In this document: piece after piece, positions 43,025 to 52,515 of the stretch | Layout of the letters: every line of letters begins with the position of its first letter | Numbering within the stretch: position 1 is the first letter of the stretch | NCBI GenBank assembly: GCA_903896015.1 | Contig: CAITWF010000086.1 | Span: 1-64,000, forward strand | Length of the DNA: 64,000 nucleotides | Origin: an uncultured Opitutia bacterium | Lineage (GTDB): Bacteria; Verrucomicrobiota; Verrucomicrobiia; Opitutales; Opitutaceae | Reading direction: 5' to 3' | Program-made: the position numbers and the translations under genes | Notes under the pieces: generated by a model | Told to the model about the DNA's origin: nothing | The model's database searches: none | What the model saw: the letters and a program-made list of their open reading frames with translations, nothing else

Positions 43025-44248
43025 ATGGCTTTTAAAGCTCTCAATCTCTCCGAGTCCGTCCTCCGCGGCATCCAGGCCGCCGGCTACACCGATCCGACTC
43101 CGATCCAACTTCGCGCTATTCCCGTCGTCCTCGGTGGTGGCGACCTTATCGCCTCGGCACAGACCGGCACGGGCAAGACGGCGGCGTTTGCGCTACCGAT
43201 TCTTTCGCGGCTCGGCAACCACGGCCGCGCCCGGGTGCTCATCCTCGAGCCCACGCGCGAACTCGCCGCACAGGTCGAAACCGCTTTCCGCGATTTCGCG
43301 CGCTTCACCGATTTGCGCACGGTCGCGGTTTTCGGTGGCGTCGGCTACGGTGTCCAGCGCACCGAACTGAAGCGTGGCGTCGACATCATCGCCGCCACGC
43401 CGGGTCGCCTGATGGATTACCTCAAGACCGGCGAAATCAATCTCCGCGACATCCAGATTCTCGTCCTCGACGAAGTGGATCGCATGCTCGACATGGGCTT
43501 CCTGCCGGTCGTGAAGGATATCATCGCGCGCTGCCCGCGCGAACGTCAGACGCTTTTCTTCTCGGCCACCGTCCCGCCGGAGATCGCGGCCGTTGCCTCG
43601 TTCGCCCTGCGCAATCCGACGCGCATAGAGGTCGGTGTCAACCGCTCGGTCAACGAGTCGGTGAAGCACGCTCTCTATCCCGTCGCCGCTGATCAAAAGT
43701 TTGATCTGCTCGAGGCGCTGCTCGCGAAGACCGATTTTGACAGTGTGCTCGTGTTTTCCCGCACCAAGCACGGCGCTGACAAAATAGCGCGCCGGCTGAA
43801 AGCCGCCAACCACTCCGTCGCCGTCCTGCATGCGAATCGCTCGCAGAACCAGCGCATCGAGGCGCTGGCGGGCTTCAAGTCCGGCAAATACGAAGTGATG
43901 GTCGCGACCGACATCGCCGCACGCGGCATCGACGTCGCGGGCGTCTCGCACGTGATCAATTACGATGTCCCGGAAAAGCCCGAGGACTATGTTCACCGCA
44001 TTGGCCGCACGGGTCGTGCGCAGGCGGTCGGCGACGCGTTCACGCTCGTCACGCCGGAAAACGCCAACGACATCCGCGACATCCAGCGCTTCATCGGCGC
44101 GAAGATTCCGGAGCTGCGGCTCGAGGGTTTCCCGTATCGGGCGTTCGTTGCGCGCACCGAGGAACCGACGCACCAGCGCGGTCGCGGCAGCCTCCCGGGC
44201 CAGATTCGGCATAAGGGGAGTTTCAATCGCTATCGCGGACGACGCTGA
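43025..44248 (+). CDS. DEAD-box RNA helicase (RhlE-like)
   Basis: 407 residues from ATG 43025 (MAFKALNLSESVLRGIQAAG). Q motif GYTDPTPIQ, motif I AQTGTGKT, Ia PTRELA, motif II as DEVD rather than DEAD, III SAT, and motif VI HRIGRTGRA. The short basic tail (RGRGSLPGQIRHKGSFNRYR) would bind RNA. Upstream lies an RRM RNA chaperone; both are typical cold-shock or ribosome-assembly factors. The inverted repeat element ends just before the start codon. Confidence 0.92.
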   Translation: MAFKALNLSESVLRGIQAAGYTDPTPIQLRAIPVVLGGGDLIASAQTGTGKTAAFALPILSRLGNHGRARVLILEPTRELAAQVETAFRDFARFTDLRTVAVFGGVGYGVQRTELKRGVDIIAATPGRLMDYLKTGEINLRDIQILVLDEVDRMLDMGFLPVVKDIIARCPRERQTLFFSATVPPEIAAVASFALRNPTRIEVGVNRSVNESVKHALYPVAADQKFDLLEALLAKTDFDSVLVFSRTKHGADKIARRLKAANHSVAVLHANRSQNQRIEALAGFKSGKYEVMVATDIAARGIDVAGVSHVINYDVPEKPEDYVHRIGRTGRAQAVGDAFTLVTPENANDIRDIQRFIGAKIPELRLEGFPYRAFVARTEEPTHQRGRGSLPGQIRHKGSFNRYRGRR

Positions 44249-44294
44249 GCGTGTTCGCTTGCGCGCGCGTGCCGGCTCCCGCCAGCATCCGCGC

Positions 44295-44930
44295 ATGAGT
44301 GTTTCCGTCGCCGCGGTCGAAAAGCATCTCGTCGCGCTCCGTGCCTGCGAGCGCTGCGTGCGCATGCACAAGCCGGTCGTTGTCGGCCGCGCAACCGCGA
44401 GCAAAATCTTTCTGGTCGGCCAGGCGCCGGGCGACAAAGAGCCGGTGATGGGCCGGCCCTTTGCGTGGACTGCGGGCAAAACGCTGTTCAAATGGTTCAA
44501 CGCCTCGCTCGGCTGGACGGAGGACGAGGTGCGTGATCGAATTTATTTTGCGGCGGTGTGCCGCTGTTTTCCCGGCAAACGTCCCGAAGGCGGCGATCGC
44601 GTGCCCGCACCGGACGAGATCGCAAATTGTTCGGCGTGGCTCGAGCGCGAGTTCGCGTTGCTGAAACCGTCGCTGGTATTGCCCGTCGGCAAACTCGCCA
44701 TCGCGCAATTCATGGAGCCGGCGCCACTCAACGACGTGATTGGAAAGAATTTTTCGATCACGTATCGCGGGCATTCGGTGGACTGCATCCCTTTGCCGCA
44801 TCCGTCGGGCGCCTCGCCATGGCACCGGATGGAACCAGGGAAGACGTTGCTCAACCGGGCGCTCGCACTGGTGGCGAAGCATCCGGCGATGACCGGGGCA
44901 TTTGCCCCGCGAGAGCGCGGGCCGGCCTAG
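44295..44930 (+). CDS. Uracil-DNA glycosylase superfamily protein (family 4/5-like)
   Basis: 211 residues from ATG 44295. Motif A GQAPGDKEPVMGRPFAWTAG (about 42-61) and motif B HPSGASPWH (about 169-177) identify the superfamily. Four cysteines suited to the family's [4Fe-4S] cluster are C18, C21, C89 or C91 and C112. Removes uracil or related lesions from DNA in base-excision repair. Convergent with, and four bases overlapping, the hybrid kinase gene at 44927. Confidence 0.88.
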   Translation: MSVSVAAVEKHLVALRACERCVRMHKPVVVGRATASKIFLVGQAPGDKEPVMGRPFAWTAGKTLFKWFNASLGWTEDEVRDRIYFAAVCRCFPGKRPEGGDRVPAPDEIANCSAWLEREFALLKPSLVLPVGKLAIAQFMEPAPLNDVIGKNFSITYRGHSVDCIPLPHPSGASPWHRMEPGKTLLNRALALVAKHPAMTGAFAPRERGPA

Positions 44931-47900
44931 CCAGCTTCGGCGAGTGCGACGGAGATGCGTTCAAGGAGCGCGCTCAGCTCAAACGGCTTTGGCATGAACT
45001 GCACGTTGCCTAATCCGGCAAGGTCCTCCTTCGAGACATAGCGGGCGTTGCCCGAGAGGATGATGATGGGCGTCTTATTGCCGGATTCGCGTAGTTGGCG
45101 GATGAGTTCCAATCCGGTCGTGCCGGGCATGGTATGATCGGTGATGATCAGATCGAAGGGCTCGCCGTCAGCCTGGAGGTGTTCGAGTAAGCCGGACGCG
45201 CTCGCAAAGGTCGTCGGATTATACCCGCGCATTGAGAGGCCGCTCTGGGCAACCAGCGTGATGGCCGGTTCATCATCGACAAACGCTATGCGCTGACCCT
45301 GGCCACTGACCTTCATGGGCTCGTTTTCGTTCTCGGTGTCGGGATCGGCTGCGGCTGCGGGAAGAAGAATATCGAACGAAGTGCCGTTGCCGGCTTCGGA
45401 CTGGACATCGATGGCGCCGCCGTGGGCGAGGACGATGCCAAGCACAATCGAAAGGCCGAGTCCGGTGCCTTCGCCGGAGGGTTTGGTGGTGAAAAACGGC
45501 TCGAACATCCGCGCCATCACCTGCGGCGAAATGCCCGCACCTGTGTCGTTGACGCGCAAGCGCAGGTAGTTTCCGGCGCCGATCGTGCCAGCGGTAGCCT
45601 TGAGCGGGCGGTCGAGCGTGCAGGGTTCGACGCTGACACGCAGGAACCCACCTTGCTCCCGCATGGCGTGTGCGGCGTTGGCGCCAAGATTCAACACGAT
45701 TTGCTGAATGTCCGTTGAATTGGCGAGGACCGTGAGATCGTTGCTCGCAATCGAGAGGTCCACCTTGATGGTGGACGGAATGCTGGCGCGAAGCAGAGGG
45801 ATGACTTCAGCGACGAGATGGCCGAGGTTGATTTTCGTGCGATCGGAGGGGCCGCGGTGGCTGAAGGACAGGATGCGTTGCACCAAGTCCGACGCGCGGC
45901 GACTGGCCTGCCGCACCTGCCGCATGCACTCGGCCGCCGGATGCGGCGGCGGGGCGAGTTCGGCGGCGAGGTCGGTGTGCCCGATGATCGCGGTGAGGAT
46001 GTTGTTAAAGTCGTGCGCGATCCCGCCGGCGAGCGCGCCGAGCGTTTCCATTTTCTGCACCTGCGAAAGCTGCTCCTCCATCCGGCGCGCCTCGTCGTCC
46101 GCCGATTTGTGCGTGGTGATTTCTTCCTTCAGTGCAACGTAGTGAGTGACGCAGCCATCAGCGTCCTTGAGCGGTGCCATGGTGGCTCGTTCCCAATACC
46201 CGCGGCCATCCTTGCGTCGGTTGCAAAGCTCGCCCTGCCAGGTCTCACCGCGTTTAAGGGAATTCCACATGTCGCGAAACGTCGACTCGGGTTGATCGGC
46301 GGATTTCAGGATGCGGGGATTCTGGCCGATCACTTCGCGGGCGGTGTAGCCAGTTACGTCGGAGAAGTGCTGATTGACGTATTCGATGTTACCGTCGAGG
46401 TCGGTCATCATGACCATCACCGGGCTGCGTTCGAGGGCGAGGTTGAGTTTGCGGATTTCCTGCTCGGCGAGGAAGCGCTCGTGGATGTCCTGCGTGGTGC
46501 CGAGCATCCGGCTGGGACGGCCGGAGGCATCGCGGGCGGCGACTTTGCCTTTGTTGACGACCCAGCGCCACTGGCCGTCGCGCGTGAGGAAACGGTGCTG
46601 GCATTCCCAGCGGGCGACGTCGCCGCGCAGACAGCTTTCGAGGCTTTGCTTCACTCGATCGAGATCCTCGGTGTGGATCAGGTTGTGCCATTCGTCCGAG
46701 GTCGTCGTGATCATGGAGCCCGCGTAGCCGAAGATCGACTGGCCGCCGGTGTGCGTATTGAGCACTTGTTCGTGGAGATCCCACTCCCACCAGACCATGC
46801 GGGAGAACTCCATCGCGAGGTTGAGTTTGTCCTGGATGGATTTGACGCCGGAGATATCGGTGAACGTCATGACGACACCGTCGATTTTGTCCTCGGTCGT
46901 GCGGAAGGGCAGCACACGCTGGAACAGCCAGTTGCCATCGCGCGTGCGGATCTCGCGCTCGAGCGGCGAGCCGCTGGCGAGCACGTCGCGCAGCCGCTGC
47001 ATGAGATCGATCTCGCCGTCGAGTTGGTAGGCGAGGTGATCGATCGGGCGGCTGATGTCCTGCGGTAGAAGATGGAAAATCCGCGCGATTGCCGGCGTGA
47101 AGCGCCGGATGCGCAGGTGGCGATCAAGGAACAGTGTGCCGATGTCGGTGCTCGCGAGCAGATTGTTCAGATCTTCGCCGATGGTTTTTAGCTCGTGGTT
47201 TTTGCGCTCGAACTCGGCGTTGACGGTGTAGAGCTCCTCGTTGACCGAGTGGAGTTCCTCGTTGGTGCTTTGCAGCTCCTCGTTGGCGGCGAGCAGCTCC
47301 TCGTTGGTGGCCTGCAGTTCCTCGTTGCTCGTCTGGAGTTCTTCGACGGTGGACTGGAGATTTTCCTTGGTGGTGTGGAGCTCAAGTTCGAGGTCCTCCA
47401 CGCGGTGGCCGAGCGCATCGCTTGCCGCGAAATTATCGTTGGCGTGGCGCAACACCTCGGGGGAGAGCGGCGTGGGCGCCTCGCGCGGATTGAGGAGCAC
47501 GACATGGACGAGGCTGACGCCGTTGCGATCGTCGGGGATCGGCGTGACCTTGAGATCGAGCACTTGCTCGCCGGCCGGTCCGTTTTGTCGGACGCTGCGG
47601 GCTTCCGCCGGCACGCCGGTCTTGATCGCTTTCGGAATGATCGTGGATAGCGCGAGGCGCAGATCGCCTTCGGTGCGGTTGAAGAGGTTATCGTGCGAGC
47701 GGCCTTCGGGCGGCAGCAGGAAGCGACTCGAATGGTCGAAATACTGCACGATTTCGCCGTTTTCGGCGACGATGAAGCTGGTGGGCATCGATTGCTTCAG
47801 GAGGTAATCGTAGGCTTGGAGCAGCGCGCGGCTGACCGTGATCGTGCTGGGCAGCGAGCCGGTCATAGACGTGGCGACGGTGCGCAGCGTCCGGGCCGAG

Positions 47901-49363
47901 GGCATGGCGCGGATTTCGGGCGGCGCGATCAGGCTGTCGGCCGTCTTGCGGTAGACTTTGTGCCGCGTATTGATCGTGGCGAAGCCTCCTTCCACGCCGC
48001 CGAGGCCTTCGCTGGAGCCGAGAAACAGGCAGCCGCCGCGGCGCAGCGCGAAATGGAACAGCGCCAGCACGCGTTCCTGGGTGGCCGGCTGAAAATAGAT
48101 CAGCATGTTCCGGCACGTCAGCAGATCGATCTTCGTGAACGGCGGATCGCTGACGACGTTGTGTGCCGAGAAGATGATGCGCTGCCGCAATTCCGGCACG
48201 ACGCGGAGCTGGCCGTTGGGCTCCTCCTTGAAATAGCGCGTGATGCGCTCGGGCCCGAGGTTTTCGAGGCGCCCGCGCTCGTAGAGGCCGGCGGCCGCGT
48301 GCGCGAGCGAGTCGCGGTGCATGTCGGTCGCAAAGATCGAGACGCGGCCGCGGTAGCCGGAGGCCCGGACCTGTTCGTCCACGAGAATACCGATCGAGTA
48401 GGCTTCTTCGCCGGTGGCGCAGCCGGCGACCCACACGCGAAGTTCCTCGCGGCCGGGCTCGTTGATCATCGCGGGTAGGATGTCGCGCCCGAGTGTTTCA
48501 AAGGCCTCCGGATCGCGGAGAAATTCGGTGACGCCGATCAGGAGATCCTTGTAGAGCTCGTCGAGTTCGCCGGGTTGGTCGCGCAGCAAATGCGCATAGG
48601 CATGGACATCGGCGAGGTGCAGGAAGCTCATCCGGCGGTGGATGCGCCGCTGCACGGTGGGGATTTTGTATTCGCCGAAATCGATGCCGTAGTTGTGGCG
48701 GAGCTGTTCGAGCACCGGGCCGAAGCTGCTGGCGGCCTCGTGCGCGGTCATGGGGCGGGCGTTTTGCACCATGCGAAGTTGCGGAAATTTCGCGTAGGTG
48801 ATGACAGCCTCCGGCATGCGCTCGGGCGGAAGGACGTAATCGGCGAGCTCGGTGTTGATCGCGCTGCGGGGCATGCCGTTGAAATCGGCGGAGTCGAGCG
48901 ACTGGACGATGACGAGGCCGCCGGCCTCGTGGACGGAGCGGACACCTTGCGTCCCGTCGGTGCCGGTGCCCGATAACACGACCGCGACGGCCTGCGGGCC
49001 ACAGTCATTCGCGAGCGAATCGAGAAAGACATTGATCGGAAACTCAAGTTGCCGGGCCGCCTCGCGCTCCGTGAGGAACAGGCGGCCGCCTTTCACTGTC
49101 ATGAGTTTTTTGGGCGGAATCAGGTAGATGCAGTCGCGCTCCAGCAACATGCCGTCGTCGACCCGATGGATCTGCATGCGCGTGTGGCGCGCAAGAAGAT
49201 CGTCCATCAGGCTCTTGAAGTCGGGCGATAGGTGCTGGACGACGACGAAAGCGCAGCCGCTGTCGCACGGCATCGCCTGAAAGTAGGTTTCGAGCGCCCG
49301 CAGGCCGCCGGCTGAGGCGCCGATGCCGACCACGAGCTCCGGAGGATGCGTGGGTGAGTTCAT
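44927..49363 (-). CDS. CheB-CheR-PAS hybrid histidine kinase with receiver
   Basis: 1478 residues from ATG 49363 (GTG 49381 is possible). Numbering here is from the upstream GTG. CheB methylesterase 8-190 (GIGASAGG, QHLSPDF, GTGTDG); CheR methyltransferase 205-475 (VWVAGCATGEEAYSIG, CRNMLIYF); coiled coil 650-730 built from repeated NEEL heptads; three PAS regions about 735-840, 850-965 and 975-1090; HisKA 1105-1170 with the phospho-His in GGIAHDFNNIL; ATPase 1210-1338 (DTGAGI, GEGTGLGLSI); receiver 1362-1480 with Asp in IITDHTMPG and Lys in MPKPF. No chemotaxis genes are adjacent, so it probably works as a stand-alone signalling protein. A hemerythrin is encoded upstream. Confidence 0.93.
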   Translation of the reverse strand: MNSPTHPPELVVGIGASAGGLRALETYFQAMPCDSGCAFVVVQHLSPDFKSLMDDLLARHTRMQIHRVDDGMLLERDCIYLIPPKKLMTVKGGRLFLTEREAARQLEFPINVFLDSLANDCGPQAVAVVLSGTGTDGTQGVRSVHEAGGLVIVQSLDSADFNGMPRSAINTELADYVLPPERMPEAVITYAKFPQLRMVQNARPMTAHEAASSFGPVLEQLRHNYGIDFGEYKIPTVQRRIHRRMSFLHLADVHAYAHLLRDQPGELDELYKDLLIGVTEFLRDPEAFETLGRDILPAMINEPGREELRVWVAGCATGEEAYSIGILVDEQVRASGYRGRVSIFATDMHRDSLAHAAAGLYERGRLENLGPERITRYFKEEPNGQLRVVPELRQRIIFSAHNVVSDPPFTKIDLLTCRNMLIYFQPATQERVLALFHFALRRGGCLFLGSSEGLGGVEGGFATINTRHKVYRKTADSLIAPPEIRAMPSARTLRTVATSMTGSLPSTITVSRALLQAYDYLLKQSMPTSFIVAENGEIVQYFDHSSRFLLPPEGRSHDNLFNRTEGDLRLALSTIIPKAIKTGVPAEARSVRQNGPAGEQVLDLKVTPIPDDRNGVSLVHVVLLNPREAPTPLSPEVLRHANDNFAASDALGHRVEDLELELHTTKENLQSTVEELQTSNEELQATNEELLAANEELQSTNEELHSVNEELYTVNAEFERKNHELKTIGEDLNNLLASTDIGTLFLDRHLRIRRFTPAIARIFHLLPQDISRPIDHLAYQLDGEIDLMQRLRDVLASGSPLEREIRTRDGNWLFQRVLPFRTTEDKIDGVVMTFTDISGVKSIQDKLNLAMEFSRMVWWEWDLHEQVLNTHTGGQSIFGYAGSMITTTSDEWHNLIHTEDLDRVKQSLESCLRGDVARWECQHRFLTRDGQWRWVVNKGKVAARDASGRPSRMLGTTQDIHERFLAEQEIRKLNLALERSPVMVMMTDLDGNIEYVNQHFSDVTGYTAREVIGQNPRILKSADQPESTFRDMWNSLKRGETWQGELCNRRKDGRGYWERATMAPLKDADGCVTHYVALKEEITTHKSADDEARRMEEQLSQVQKMETLGALAGGIAHDFNNILTAIIGHTDLAAELAPPPHPAAECMRQVRQASRRASDLVQRILSFSHRGPSDRTKINLGHLVAEVIPLLRASIPSTIKVDLSIASNDLTVLANSTDIQQIVLNLGANAAHAMREQGGFLRVSVEPCTLDRPLKATAGTIGAGNYLRLRVNDTGAGISPQVMARMFEPFFTTKPSGEGTGLGLSIVLGIVLAHGGAIDVQSEAGNGTSFDILLPAAAADPDTENENEPMKVSGQGQRIAFVDDEPAITLVAQSGLSMRGYNPTTFASASGLLEHLQADGEPFDLIITDHTMPGTTGLELIRQLRESGNKTPIIILSGNARYVSKEDLAGLGNVQFMPKPFELSALLERISVALAEAG

Positions 49364-49430
49364 GGGTGATTCGCGGGGCACGGTGATCGGCGTGCGTTTC
49401 GCAGCGGTTGGCGAAGATCAGTGGCGGTCT

Positions 49431-49838
49431 TCATGGGGCGGGTTCTTTCGACGAGCAGCCCCGCAGGCGGCAGTCGATATTGATGATATGCGCCTCGATC
49501 CACGAGATCGACTCCCGGTGAACGTCGAGTAGCATTGAAACCTGGGTGCCGCTCATCGTCAAAATTTCGAGCCAGCGGTCGAGTTTGAGCGCAAAGTCGC
49601 GATGAGCGGCACAATTAGCTCCCAGCGCCGGACAGGCGACGCGAGCCATGTGGGCTTCCTCGCGAGCGAAATGTCCGAGCACATATTTTTGGAGAATCCC
49701 GATGAGTTCGACCACCCGCTCGCGTCCCGCGCCGGCTTCGACCGCGACCTTCAGGGCCTGCAACTGGCGAAAGAACTCCTGATGTTCCGCGTCGATTTGG
49801 GCATGACCGGTTTCGAAGCGTTCGTTCCACGTTGTCAT
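49431..49838 (-). CDS. Bacteriohemerythrin-like protein, one ligand replaced
   Basis: 135 residues. The four-helix hemerythrin ligands are visible: His19 (IDAEHQEFF), His56 and Glu60 (HFAREEAHM), His79 (AAHRDF), His117 and Asp122 (AHIINID). The canonical HxxxH on helix 3 reads NCAAH, so one His is Asn75. Loss of that ligand may weaken or change the di-iron site; nearby His63 might substitute. The family binds oxygen or senses redox state. It ends 68 bases upstream of the hybrid kinase start on the same strand, suggesting a joint signalling role. Confidence 0.85.
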   Translation of the reverse strand: MTTWNERFETGHAQIDAEHQEFFRQLQALKVAVEAGAGRERVVELIGILQKYVLGHFAREEAHMARVACPALGANCAAHRDFALKLDRWLEILTMSGTQVSMLLDVHRESISWIEAHIINIDCRLRGCSSKEPAP

Positions 49839-50141
49839 TGGGGCGGGGGGGGCTCAGGTTGGGGCGGGCGGGCCGAGCAAACCACCGTGAGGCGAGCGCT
49901 CATTGCGTGACGCAGAGCATACGCAGAAATTGTCGCATGCCGCTGCGCAGATATTGGCGATCACTCGCCGTGGGCTGGCAGGCGCATCGTTGGCCCCGGT
50001 GGGCGGGATCCTGCGGCGAAATAAAATGAGAAACGCCGCGGGGGCACCGGAAGGATCCGGGGAAGATTATGCTCCACCAAGCACTTGAGCTCGTGGTGGC
50101 GCACGAGGCATTTCAAGCTCTGGCAGCGGCCGGGCGGAAAA
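49839..50141. other. Intergenic stretch without recognisable gene
   Basis: 303 bases between the secreted protein ending at 50142 and the hemerythrin start at 49838. I see a poly-G tract at 49845-49851, an imperfect hairpin around 50073-50098 (CCACCAAGCAC against GCTCGTGGTGG), and no reading frame with coding character. It should contain the promoter of the hemerythrin-kinase group and possibly the terminator of the gene at 50142. Confidence 0.5.
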
Positions 50142-51476
50142 TTAGCGGCGACGGGCAGCCGGAACAGAGCTGGTCTGATCGGGGGCGGCCTTGGGCGGTG
50201 ACTCAGGAGTGGCGCGTGTCGCGACATATTCGAGAAAGAGACTCCATTCCCGCGGCCCCAGCGGGTCGCGGCCGCGGAGGGATTGGGAGGAGACCAGTTT
50301 AGCCAGCGCGTCGAGGGCTTCGACTGAAAGCGTTTCGCGCAGGAAATCTTTTTCTTCGGCAAACCGGCGGTTGACGAACACGAGGACCTCCATCGCCTTA
50401 TCCTCGTTGGGCGCGCCGACGCCGAGAAAATCCTGATTGCGCGCGCGCAGGCCGAGCCGCAGCGCCCGCATCACTTCGATCCGTTCGGGGCTCTCGTTCG
50501 GCAGCACGGTGGCGAGTTCGGCCAGCGCTCGCATCATGATGTAGTGATAGGCGGGCCGGGCGTTGTGGGCATCGAGCCAGCGGCCGGCTCGTGGTCCGTC
50601 GGTGAGTTGCCCCGGGATTACACCGACGCGCGCCTTGTCGATGGCCGCGGTGAGATATTTCGCCTCATGCGTGACGGCGAAAAATTTCGCGAGCAGATAG
50701 ACGGAGAAGCTGTTGTAGTTCCAGTTGGGCGAGAGTGGACGGGCGAACGCCCAGTCGGCCGCCTTCCGCGCCGATTCGAGGTAGCTGGGCGCATGCGAGA
50801 CTTCATAGAGCTCAAGCAACGCGACGCCGGCCTCGCCGTTGTCGAATTGTAGCCCGCCGTCGCCGTGGTCGTCGACAATCCAGCCATTGTGCACGAACTC
50901 GTCCAACTTCCCGGCTTGCGCTGCTTTTTTTAGAAAGCCGGCCGCAGCAGCAAACGCGCGGTCGTTTTCTTTGCCCGTCGAAGCGGGAAACGGAAACACT
51001 CCCGTGCCGCCCTGCGTTTGCGCCCAGATCAGGAAATCCGCCGCCTCGCGCGCGAGCGCGAGGGCGCGCTCACCGCCGTCCAGGCCGGCGCCTTGCGCGT
51101 GCACGCCGCACGAGACGACCGAGGCCGGTTCGCGCAATGCGTGATCGAGCTTCGTCGGATCGAGACCGATTTTCCACCAACGCAATGTTTCGAGCTTGGC
51201 AGGTGCCTTTGCGAAGGCGTGCTTCGCTTCGGCCGCGGTCAGCCAGCGCGCGTCTGGCGGAATTGGTTGAAATTTGTCGGGCACCTCGGGCAGGCCGGCT
51301 TTCTCGCCGAGCTTGGCCGTTGCCCGCGCAACTTTTTCGCGGATCGCGGCGAGTTCGCGGCTGGTCGCGTCGTCGAGCGCCGAGGGCGCAGCGGGCGCGA
51401 GTGGCGTGGCGGGCCGAGCCAACGGAATGACCGCAATCAGCGGGGCTAGGAGCAAGGTGGCGGTTGGATTTCGCAT
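50142..51476 (-). CDS. Secreted protein, probably helical (alpha/alpha) barrel, function unknown
   Basis: 444 residues from ATG 51476, chosen for its signal peptide (TATLLLAPLIAVIPLARPA). The body is helical with repeated aromatic-rich segments: EAADFLIWAQTQGGTGVFPF, GWIVDDHGDGGLQFDNGEAG, ARKAADWAFARPLSPNWNYN, NARPAYHYIMMRALAELA. The spacing resembles six-hairpin glycosidase or lyase toroids, but no catalytic motif is recognisable. Its start overlaps or abuts the dehydrogenase gene ending at 51491, so co-transcription is probable. Confidence 0.65.
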   Translation of the reverse strand: MRNPTATLLLAPLIAVIPLARPATPLAPAAPSALDDATSRELAAIREKVARATAKLGEKAGLPEVPDKFQPIPPDARWLTAAEAKHAFAKAPAKLETLRWWKIGLDPTKLDHALREPASVVSCGVHAQGAGLDGGERALALAREAADFLIWAQTQGGTGVFPFPASTGKENDRAFAAAAGFLKKAAQAGKLDEFVHNGWIVDDHGDGGLQFDNGEAGVALLELYEVSHAPSYLESARKAADWAFARPLSPNWNYNSFSVYLLAKFFAVTHEAKYLTAAIDKARVGVIPGQLTDGPRAGRWLDAHNARPAYHYIMMRALAELATVLPNESPERIEVMRALRLGLRARNQDFLGVGAPNEDKAMEVLVFVNRRFAEEKDFLRETLSVEALDALAKLVSSQSLRGRDPLGPREWSLFLEYVATRATPESPPKAAPDQTSSVPAARRR

Positions 51477-51490
51477 GAGCGGACGCGACG

Positions 51491-52468
51491 TCAATTAACC
51501 CGGTTCCACACCGTCTCGCCGAGCACGGCGGCGCGGGCGATTTTGGCTGAGGTGCTGCGCATCTCGATCATGCCTTCGGGCGAACAGAACGCGGCGTGGC
51601 AGGTGACGATGAGATTCGGCGTCGCGGCTTCATCAGCGGTCCGGAGCGGCTCGGCTTCGACGACATCGAGGCCGGCGCCGGCCAGATGGCCGGACCGGAG
51701 CGCGGCGAAGACGGGCACCTTTTGGACGATTTCGCCGCGAGCGGTATTCACGAGGAACGCCCCGGGTTTCATTCGCGCGATTTCCTTTTCGCCGATCATT
51801 CCGCGCGTCTCGGTGGAGAGCGGGCAGTGGATCGAAATCGTGTCGGAAATTTTCAGTAGCTCATCGAGCGAGCCGACACGCTCGATCCCGATCGCTTTTT
51901 GTGTGCCGGTCGGCGCGTAGGGATCGAAGAAGACGACGCGGAATCCGAATGCCTTCGCGCGCAGCGCGGTCGCGGTGCCGATGCGGCCTAGGCCGATGAT
52001 GCCGAACGTTTGGGTGCGCAGGCGGCGCATTTTAGCGGCGCGGGGCTGCTCGATCTTCCAGCCGAGCGATTTCGCCTCGGCGTCGAGCGGGAAAAGCTGG
52101 CGATAGAGCGCCAGCGTGAGCGCTACCGCGTGATCGGCGACTTCTTCAGTGCCGTAGTCGGGGACGTTGCAGACTGGGATGCCGGCGAGCGCGGCGGCGG
52201 CGATGTCGACGCTGTCGAAACCGACACCGTTGCGAATGATCGCACGGCAGTTTATCAGCTGGGCGATCACGGCGGCGGTGACGAGCGGGCCGTGCCAGAG
52301 GATGATCGCGTGGGCGTCGAGGACTTCGGCGGGGAAGGGAGCGTTGAAGTCGAGCCAGACAGTCTTCAGGTCGGCGACATCGGCGAGGAAGGGCGTCTCA
52401 ATCGTCGCGGCGGGGTCGGTGAACTTGAACTCCTTCGGGCAGAGAATGACAACTAGGGGGCGGCTCAT
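51491..52468 (-). CDS. D-isomer-specific 2-hydroxyacid dehydrogenase (CtBP-like)
   Basis: 325 residues. NAD-binding motif FGIIGLGRIGTATALRAKAFG, catalytic Arg in FLVNTARGEIVQK, Glu in GLDVVEAEPL and the catalytic His in LIVTCHAAFCSPEG. The N-terminal catalytic half has IIRNGVGFDSVDI and CNVPDYGTEEVADHAV, as in C-terminal-binding-protein-like dehydrogenases. Oxidises a D-2-hydroxyacid or reduces a 2-ketoacid; substrate unknown. It is 14 bases upstream of the secreted protein gene and divergent from FKBP. Confidence 0.9.
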   Translation of the reverse strand: MSRPLVVILCPKEFKFTDPAATIETPFLADVADLKTVWLDFNAPFPAEVLDAHAIILWHGPLVTAAVIAQLINCRAIIRNGVGFDSVDIAAAALAGIPVCNVPDYGTEEVADHAVALTLALYRQLFPLDAEAKSLGWKIEQPRAAKMRRLRTQTFGIIGLGRIGTATALRAKAFGFRVVFFDPYAPTGTQKAIGIERVGSLDELLKISDTISIHCPLSTETRGMIGEKEIARMKPGAFLVNTARGEIVQKVPVFAALRSGHLAGAGLDVVEAEPLRTADEAATPNLIVTCHAAFCSPEGMIEMRSTSAKIARAAVLGETVWNRVN

Positions 52469-52515
52469 GCGGAAAAATCTTTGACCGGACGAAGCGCCGA
52501 TGGCACGGATAAACC

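Noticed and set aside
45818-47068. Plus-strand open frame of 416 codons within the hybrid kinase
   Set aside because: Antisense to PAS and HisKA domains that have clear motifs; no independent coding signal.
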